From an uncultured Oscillospiraceae bacterium (GTDB lineage: Bacteria > Bacillota > Clostridia > Oscillospirales > Oscillospiraceae): 64,000 bases of DNA. The notes beneath the pieces were generated by a model. The model was not told where the DNA came from, searched no databases, and saw only the letters and a program-made list of their open reading frames with translations. The position numbers and the translations under genes are program-made. The stretch spans positions 62,001-126,000 of the forward strand of contig CAJUPU010000003.1 in NCBI GenBank assembly GCA_910588495.1, in the 5' to 3' direction. This document shows positions 58,859 to 64,000 of the stretch, one piece after another (position 1 is the first letter of the stretch; each line of letters begins with the position of its first letter).

Positions 58859-61027
58859 TCAGGCCCGCTCCATGAAGGCCAGCAGCATCATGGCGGCATC
58901 TCCCCGGGTGGCGGCGCCGCCGGGATCCAAACGGCCCTGGCTGTCGCCTTTCACCATCCCCAGGGCCTGGGCCAGCGCGGCGTAGCCCAGCATATCCTTG
59001 CCGATCTCCGCCTCGTCGGCGAAGTCCGTCCGGTAGATCCCCTGGAGCTGGGCGGCGGGCCTATAGCCGCCCGCGTCCAGCACCATCTGGATCGCGTCCA
59101 GCCGGGTCAGCTGCCGCCCGTCCTCCCGGTCCTCCCGCCGCAGGGCCCCCATCCGGTAGGCCGTCCGGTAGGCCTGGTCGATGCTGCCGTCGGCCGGATC
59201 CTCGGGGTCGATCGCCAGGCCCTGGCTGCTGGCCAGCAGCGCCACCAGGTCCAGCTGGGTCAGCTTCTTGTCCGGCTGGAACTTTCCTCCGGCGTAGCCG
59301 ATGCCATAGCCCGCCAGCGTCTCGGCGGCGCGCTTGGCCGGGGAGTCCGCCAGGTCGCTGTACTTCAAGCCCCCCGCCGCCCCGGCGCTCATGACCACCG
59401 GCCGGCCGGTCTTGGCATCGATGCCCATCACGTTCTCCTCCGGCGCCGCCAGCTGCCAGCCCAGCTTCAGGCTGTTCAGCGTCTGGTAGCCCATCTCGGC
59501 CAGGGGGACGTGGTCCGGGTCGGACAGGTCCAGCTTCTGGGGCACCGCCACATAGCCCTTATAGATCTGGAAGGTCTTGAAGTAGGCGCTCACCGCCTGC
59601 TCCTTGGAGACGATCCCATCCGGGCTGTCGAAGCTCACGTCCTCGGTCCAGGACTGGGAATAGGAGCACACCGAGCCGTCCGCCCCGTCGATCCCCACGG
59701 TGAGCTGGTCGTTGGGGAAGAAATATCCGTTCTCCTGCCGGGCGTACTGGAACCCCCAGACGCCGTAGCGGCCGTTCTCCCGCCGCAGGCCTCCGCCCGT
59801 GTAGGCCCCGCACCGGGCCATCCGCTCCCCCTGCTGGGCGGTCAGGAACGCCTCCGCCGTCTTGCGGGCGGCGGCCTCGTCCACCTTATTGACGGCGTTG
59901 TTCTCCCACCGTCCGGAGCTGGACACCGCCAGCAGCGCCCCGGTCTTGGCGTCCAGAGTCACCCACCGGCGCAGGGTCTTTTCCTCCGCCCGCTTGCCGT
60001 AGGTCAACCGGGCCACCACCACGTCCTTGCCGCCGATCTCCTCCTCCTGGTAGGAGGCCGAGGCCAGCGTGTAGCTGTCCAAGCCCAGCGCCTCCACGGC
60101 CCTGGCCTTCTCATCCAGCGCCTGCTTGGTCAGGGTGTCCTTCAGCTTGTCCGCCCCCAGCTGCTCCGCCTGGGTCAGCCCGCCGGTGGCCCCCTCTTCC
60201 GGAGCGCTGTCCGCTTCGCCCAAGTCGCCGTTGAATTTCCGGTCCAGATCGCCGTACAGCTCGGTCAGGTCCACCAGCTTCCCGCTGGCGTCGTCCACAT
60301 AGAAGCTGTCGATGGAGTCGGGCACGTAGCGCAGCACCGCCGTCCGCTCCCCCTCCTCCAGCACGTACTCCAGCCGCAGGGACAGGGTGCTCTGGAGCAG
60401 GGGCTCCACCGCGCTCTGGCCCATGCGGAACCGGGCGGCGGGGAGGGAGCCGATATAGTCCGTCTCCAGGCTGTCCCGGTGGAACTGGGCCACCGCGTAG
60501 TCCGCCAGGTCCACCCCCAGGGTGAACTGCAGCGGCGAGGGACAGCCGTTGAGCGCGATGCTCCCGCGGAAGTGATACCGGGTCTGCCGCAGGGAGGTGG
60601 ACTCATCGGCGGCTTTGTCCAGGTCCACCTTCTCCCCGGAGCCCAGCACCCGCTTCAAAAACGCGGCCGCGGCCTCCTTCGCCCTGGCCGGGTCCCCCTT
60701 GGGCAGGGACAGCGGGACATCCGCCTGGTCTCCGTCCGCCCGGTAGCGGTAATAGCTGAGCACCTTGCCGGACTCGGAGGCCGTGATCTCCAGCGAGCCG
60801 TCCGGGCCGCTCCAGCTCAGCCGCCACGCGGGGGCCAGCTCCCCCTCGGTCAGCTGGCCGCTGAACTGCGTATATCCCTCGGTGTCCAGCGCCAGGGCGT
60901 CCTTCACCTTCTGGGTGACGGCGGCCAGCCGGTCCGCCCCGTCGCCGCTCTCGGCCGCGCTGGCGGGCGCCGCCAGGGCAAACGCCAGGGCTGACGCCAG
61001 CATGATCGATATGATGCGCTTTTTCAT
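58859..61027 (-). CDS. Secreted YcdB/YcdC-repeat protein with S-layer-homology-like C terminus
   Basis: The 722-residue protein has a signal peptide (MKKRIISIMLASALAFALAAPASA in all, cleavage after about residue 24). Two YcdB/PepSY-like repeats follow (about 35-280 and 300-520, each with the YxxxxDGxxxVxLS and DAxTGxLLAVSS-like patterns). The C-terminal stretch of about 170 residues resembles SLH domains (YGIGYAGGKFQPDKKLTQLDLVALLA; LGMVKGDSQGRLDPGGAATRGDAAMML, in parts). It is probably cell-wall attached; the role is unknown. The ATG at 61027 follows GGGGAAG. The 218 bp upstream show no clear promoter. Confidence 0.85.
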   Translation of the reverse strand: MKKRIISIMLASALAFALAAPASAAESGDGADRLAAVTQKVKDALALDTEGYTQFSGQLTEGELAPAWRLSWSGPDGSLEITASESGKVLSYYRYRADGDQADVPLSLPKGDPARAKEAAAAFLKRVLGSGEKVDLDKAADESTSLRQTRYHFRGSIALNGCPSPLQFTLGVDLADYAVAQFHRDSLETDYIGSLPAARFRMGQSAVEPLLQSTLSLRLEYVLEEGERTAVLRYVPDSIDSFYVDDASGKLVDLTELYGDLDRKFNGDLGEADSAPEEGATGGLTQAEQLGADKLKDTLTKQALDEKARAVEALGLDSYTLASASYQEEEIGGKDVVVARLTYGKRAEEKTLRRWVTLDAKTGALLAVSSSGRWENNAVNKVDEAAARKTAEAFLTAQQGERMARCGAYTGGGLRRENGRYGVWGFQYARQENGYFFPNDQLTVGIDGADGSVCSYSQSWTEDVSFDSPDGIVSKEQAVSAYFKTFQIYKGYVAVPQKLDLSDPDHVPLAEMGYQTLNSLKLGWQLAAPEENVMGIDAKTGRPVVMSAGAAGGLKYSDLADSPAKRAAETLAGYGIGYAGGKFQPDKKLTQLDLVALLASSQGLAIDPEDPADGSIDQAYRTAYRMGALRREDREDGRQLTRLDAIQMVLDAGGYRPAAQLQGIYRTDFADEAEIGKDMLGYAALAQALGMVKGDSQGRLDPGGAATRGDAAMMLLAFMERA

Positions 61028-61211
61028 GTTCTCTTCCCCTTTCACAAGATCCACGGCGGCATCCAGCCGCCAATGTCCCACACCGAAAAACCGGTCGGTC
61101 TACTGATAAAGACGCATTTGGACGCCGCCAGTCACACCCTTTCCAAATTTTTCTCGCATCCTGGCTCGGGACCCCCTCTCCCCCGGGCGGGCAGAACCCC
61201 TGACAGGGCAA

Positions 61212-61235
61212 AGAGGCGCCCCCAAAGGCGCCTCT
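61212..61235 (-). terminator. Terminator after the aldolase gene
   Basis: A perfect 9-bp stem (AGAGGCGCC / GGCGCCTCT) around a 6-base loop, 11 bp beyond the aldolase stop, followed on the minus strand by a short T run. Confidence 0.65.
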
Positions 61236-61245
61236 CTGCCGTTTT

Positions 61246-62178
61246 TCAGCGGGCCTGGATCCGCTTGACGATGTCCAGCCCCAGCCCGTCCGCCCGGTCG
61301 ATGGCGGCCAGCTGGTCCAGCAGCTCCCGCTCCTGCTCCGGGGAGAAGTTGGTGAAGGGCCGCCGGGCATAGCCCGCGGGGATGCCGCCCCCCCGCAGCC
61401 ACGCCTTGATGCAGGCCATCATGCTGCCGCTGCGCAGCCCCGCCATGATGACGTGGACCGCCTTGCTCTGGAGCTGGGCGGCGGCGGGGATGTCGGACGC
61501 CTTCACCGCCGCCCAGATCTTCAGGTAGAGGTCCGGGATCACGTTGTAGAACGACCCGATGATCCCATCCACCCCCAGGGCGATGTTGGAGCTGCCCAGC
61601 TCGTCGCAGCCCCCGTAGATCTGGAAGCCGCTCTTGCAGCTCTCCCGGATCTGGGCCACCTCGTAGAGGGCGGTGGCGGTGTACTTCACGCCCTTGACGT
61701 TTTCGATCTGGGACAGGCGGATCACCTGCTCCACCGTCATCAGTCCGGCCAGGGGGATGTTATACACCACCATGGGCAGACTGGTGGACCCGGCCAGATC
61801 CTCATAGTAGTGGAAGATCTGGTCCTCGTTGAATTTGAAGTAGAAGGGGGGCACGCTGGAAATGCCCGCCGCGCCGGCCCGCTCGGCGTGCTTGGCCAGC
61901 TCCACCGACGCCCTGGTGGACATGGCCCCCACATGGACCACCACCGGGACCTTGTCCCCCACCTCCTCCATCACGATCTCCACCTGGCGCATCCGCTCCT
62001 GGGCGTCCATCAGGAACGCCTCGCCGGTGGAGCCGGTGAGGTACAGCCCCCCGATATCGAAGGACAACAGGTAACGGATGAACTCCCGGGTGCCCGCCTC
62101 GTCCAGGCTCTCGTCCCGCCCGAACACGGACAGCACCGCGGGGATCACACCTTTGAAATCACGAATATCCCGGCTCAT
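61246..62178 (-). CDS. N-acetylneuraminate lyase/dihydrodipicolinate synthase family aldolase
   Basis: A 310-residue class I aldolase with the pyruvate-binding GSTGE (49-53), Tyr139 (VVYNIP) and Schiff-base Lys165 (GVKYTA). YLTGSTGEAFLM and the Tyr/Lys spacing resemble N-acetylneuraminate lyase more than DapA. It would cleave or form a 2-keto acid with pyruvate. The C-terminal end is longer than in NanA. It overlaps the upstream Opp-type ATPase gene by 4 bp (ATGA), so the transporter may import its substrate; sialic acid is possible but unproven. Confidence 0.88.
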   Translation of the reverse strand: MSRDIRDFKGVIPAVLSVFGRDESLDEAGTREFIRYLLSFDIGGLYLTGSTGEAFLMDAQERMRQVEIVMEEVGDKVPVVVHVGAMSTRASVELAKHAERAGAAGISSVPPFYFKFNEDQIFHYYEDLAGSTSLPMVVYNIPLAGLMTVEQVIRLSQIENVKGVKYTATALYEVAQIRESCKSGFQIYGGCDELGSSNIALGVDGIIGSFYNVIPDLYLKIWAAVKASDIPAAAQLQSKAVHVIMAGLRSGSMMACIKAWLRGGGIPAGYARRPFTNFSPEQERELLDQLAAIDRADGLGLDIVKRIQAR

Positions 62179-63221
62179 TTCGCCGCCTCCTTTTTGACCG
62201 CGCCCTTGGCCTCCATCATCTCTTTCACTTTATGGCAGGAGACGAAGTGGCTCACGCCGTCGATCGCATATTCCTCCAGCACGGGCCGTTCCGACTTGCA
62301 CCGCTCCCGGCACTCCGGGCACCTGGGGTGGAAAGTGCAGCCCGGCGGCGGGTTGGCGGGCGAGGGCACGTCCCCCTGGAGGGGGATGCGTTTCTTCTTT
62401 TTGCTCACGTCCGCCACCGGGATGGCGCTGAGCAGGGCCTTGGTGTAGGGGTGCAGGGTGTTGGCGAACAGCTCCTCGGAGGTGGTCAGCTCCACGATGC
62501 GCCCCAGGTACATCACCGCGATCCGGTCGGCCAGGTACTCCACCACCGACAGATCGTGGGTGATGAAGATATAGGTCAGCCGGTACTCCTCTTTGAGCTG
62601 GTTGAGCAGCCGCAGCACCTGGGCCTGGATGGACACGTCCAGGGCGGACACGGCCTCGTCGCAGATGATCAGCTCCGGGCCCACGGACAGCGCCCGGGCG
62701 ATGCCGATGCGCTGGCGCTGTCCGCCGGAGAACTCGTTGGGGTAGCGGGTCATGTAGTCCCGGGGCAGGTTCACCGACTCCAGCAGATCGCCGATCTTTC
62801 GGATCCGGTCCTGCTTGTTCTTCATGCCGAATTTGATCAGCGGGTCCTCCAGGGAGCCGAAGATGGTGAAGGCCGGGTTGAGGGAGGAGTAGGGGTCCTG
62901 GAACACGATCTGGATCTTCTGCCGGGCGTTGTCCAGCTCCTTCCGGGGCAGCTTGCGCAGGTCCTTGAAGCCGTCCTCGAACTTGTACTCCATGCTGCCC
63001 TCGGTGACGGGCACCAGCTGGAGGATGGACTTGCCCAGGGTTGTCTTGCCGCAGCCCGACTCGCCCACCAGGCCCAGGGTCTCGCCCCGGTAGACGTCCA
63101 GGCTGATGTCGTCCACCGCCTTCACATGGCCCACGGTGCGCTTCATCAGGCCCTTTTTGATGGGAAAATAGGTCTTGGCCCCCCGTACCTTCAGCAGGAC
63201 CTCCTTTTCCTTATTTGCCAT
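62175..63221 (-). CDS. Oligopeptide-type ABC transporter ATPase (OppF-like)
   Basis: The 348-residue ATPase has Walker A GESGCGKTT, signature FSGGQRQRIGIARAL, Walker B LIICDEAVSALD and the C-terminal Opp/Dpp domain with the cluster-like Cys pattern CTFHPRCPECRERC. Such ATPases work as a pair with an OppD-type subunit, here encoded just upstream with an 11-bp overlap. The family serves peptides, nickel and some sugars. Confidence 0.93.
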   Translation of the reverse strand: MANKEKEVLLKVRGAKTYFPIKKGLMKRTVGHVKAVDDISLDVYRGETLGLVGESGCGKTTLGKSILQLVPVTEGSMEYKFEDGFKDLRKLPRKELDNARQKIQIVFQDPYSSLNPAFTIFGSLEDPLIKFGMKNKQDRIRKIGDLLESVNLPRDYMTRYPNEFSGGQRQRIGIARALSVGPELIICDEAVSALDVSIQAQVLRLLNQLKEEYRLTYIFITHDLSVVEYLADRIAVMYLGRIVELTTSEELFANTLHPYTKALLSAIPVADVSKKKKRIPLQGDVPSPANPPPGCTFHPRCPECRERCKSERPVLEEYAIDGVSHFVSCHKVKEMMEAKGAVKKEAAK

Positions 63222-64000
63222 CTGCCGTCACCTCCCCATAGTTGAAGCAGCGGGTGTAATGCCCCACCCCCACCCACTCCTCGCCGGGCATCTCCCGCTG
63301 GCAGCGCTCGCCGGCGTAGTCGCAGCGGGGGCAGAACTGGCAGCCGCGGGGCCGATCGAAGGGGTCCGGCGTGGAGCCCCGGATGGGCTCCAGATCCTGG
63401 TCCTTGCCCTTGCCCAGCACGGGGATGGAGCGCAGCAGCGCCTTGGTGTAGGGGTGGGCGGGGGCGGTGAAGATCTCCTCCACCGGGCCGTACTCCACGA
63501 TGTTGCCCATGTACATCACCGCCACCTCGTCGGCCATCTCGGCCACCACGCCCATATTGTGGGTGATCATCATGATGGCGGTGTCGTGCTCCCGCTTCAG
63601 CTCGTTCATCAGATCGAAGATCTGGGCGCTGATGGTCACGTCCAGGGCGGTGGTGGGCTCGTCGGCCAGCAGGAGCTTGGGTTCGCAGGACATGCCCATG
63701 GCGATCATGGAGCGCTGGCGCATCCCGCCGGAGAACTGGTGGGGGTACTCCCCATAGCGGATGTCCGGGGCGGGTATGCCCATGTCGGCCAGGTCCTCGA
63801 TGGCCTCCTTCTTGTACTGCTCCTTGCTGAGCCCCCCCTTGTGCTGGCGCAGCATCTCCTCGATCTGATAGCCCACGGTGTACACCGGGTTCAGGGCGGT
63901 CATGGGATCCTGGAAGATGATGGCGATGTCCTGGCCCCGGATGGCGCGCATCTCCTTGCCGTTCTTCGCCAGCTGGTCCAGGCGCACCTCGGAGCCGTCC
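63211..64000 (-). CDS. Oligopeptide-type ABC transporter ATPase (OppD-like), N terminus beyond window
   Basis: About 263 codons of the C-terminal part are present: Q loop IIFQDPMTALNPVYTVG, signature FSGGMRQRSMIAMGM, Walker B LLLADEPTTALDVT, switch His ITHNMGVV and the C-terminal Cys motif CQFCPRCDYAGERC. The Walker A motif and start lie past the right edge; the frame is open up to base 64000. Partner of the OppF-like ATPase downstream. Confidence 0.93.
   Translation of the reverse strand, partial: DGSEVRLDQLAKNGKEMRAIRGQDIAIIFQDPMTALNPVYTVGYQIEEMLRQHKGGLSKEQYKKEAIEDLADMGIPAPDIRYGEYPHQFSGGMRQRSMIAMGMSCEPKLLLADEPTTALDVTISAQIFDLMNELKREHDTAIMMITHNMGVVAEMADEVAVMYMGNIVEYGPVEEIFTAPAHPYTKALLRSIPVLGKGKDQDLEPIRGSTPDPFDRPRGCQFCPRCDYAGERCQREMPGEEWVGVGHYTRCFNYGEVTADGK

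Overview
The window looks like chromosome from a GC-rich, motile, anaerobic Firmicute of the class Clostridia. An Oscillospiraceae/Flavonifractor-Oscillibacter-Intestinimonas type of gut bacterium is the best guess. The reasons are a fla/che operon in Bacillus/Clostridium order with FliY and FlbD, an Rnf complex, YmdB/YlmH/YnzC-type Firmicute proteins, strong AGGAGG ribosome binding sites, and high GC. The species was not identified and no database was searched. No rRNA, tRNA, CRISPR array, IS element or phage gene was seen.

Layout. (1) 1-19979, minus strand: one flagellar operon read from a sigma-A-like promoter at 19951-19979. The order is flgB-flgC-fliE-fliF-fliG-fliH-fliI-fliJ-fliK-flgD-(flagellar operon protein)-flgE-flbD-motA-motB-fliM-fliY-cheY-fliO-fliP-fliQ-fliR-flhB-flhA, and flhA runs off the left edge. 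motAB sits where fliL is usually found. FliY carries three internal copies of the CheY-binding motif. (2) 20166-25383, minus strand: a phosphorelay made of a REC/HD-GYP/PAS/GGDEF c-di-GMP enzyme, an Hpt protein and a hybrid kinase with two receivers. (3) 25415-27418: a beta-CASP metallo-hydrolase on the plus strand, then a repeat-rich convergent gap. (4) 27421-35802, minus strand: rnfCDGEAB, a NusG-II protein, a Gx transporter, a small membrane protein, a GlmU-like acetyltransferase and glmM. A divergent Rrf2 regulator follows at 35919. (5) 36536-45142: DEAD-box helicase, YmdB phosphodiesterase, HtrA-type protease, AI-2E family permease, ABC exporter, several small proteins, YlmH and YnzC.

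(6) 45159-57417, minus strand: a 12-gene operon that I read as an uncharacterised catabolic system. It has a TctABC transporter, a UlaG-like lactonase, an Rpe-like epimerase with an altered active-site loop, a transaldolase-like aldolase, zinc and iron dehydrogenases, an EamA permease, an AraC regulator and two paralogous predicted cytosolic beta-propeller proteins of unknown function. This is the best candidate for an undescribed system. (7) 57591-58699, plus strand: an intact promoter, FMN riboswitch and terminator around a wrecked riboflavin operon, with a frameshifted ribD, the first codons of ribE and the tail of ribH. (8) 58859-61027: a secreted YcdB/SLH-type protein. (9) 61246-64000: an N-acetylneuraminate-lyase-like aldolase behind two Opp-type ATPases, cut by the right edge.

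How it fits together: motor, switch and export genes are co-transcribed, and a c-di-GMP phosphorelay lies next door. Rnf couples ferredoxin/NAD redox to ion transport and needs FMN, yet the local riboflavin operon is dead. Unless intact copies lie elsewhere, the cell should depend on imported flavin.
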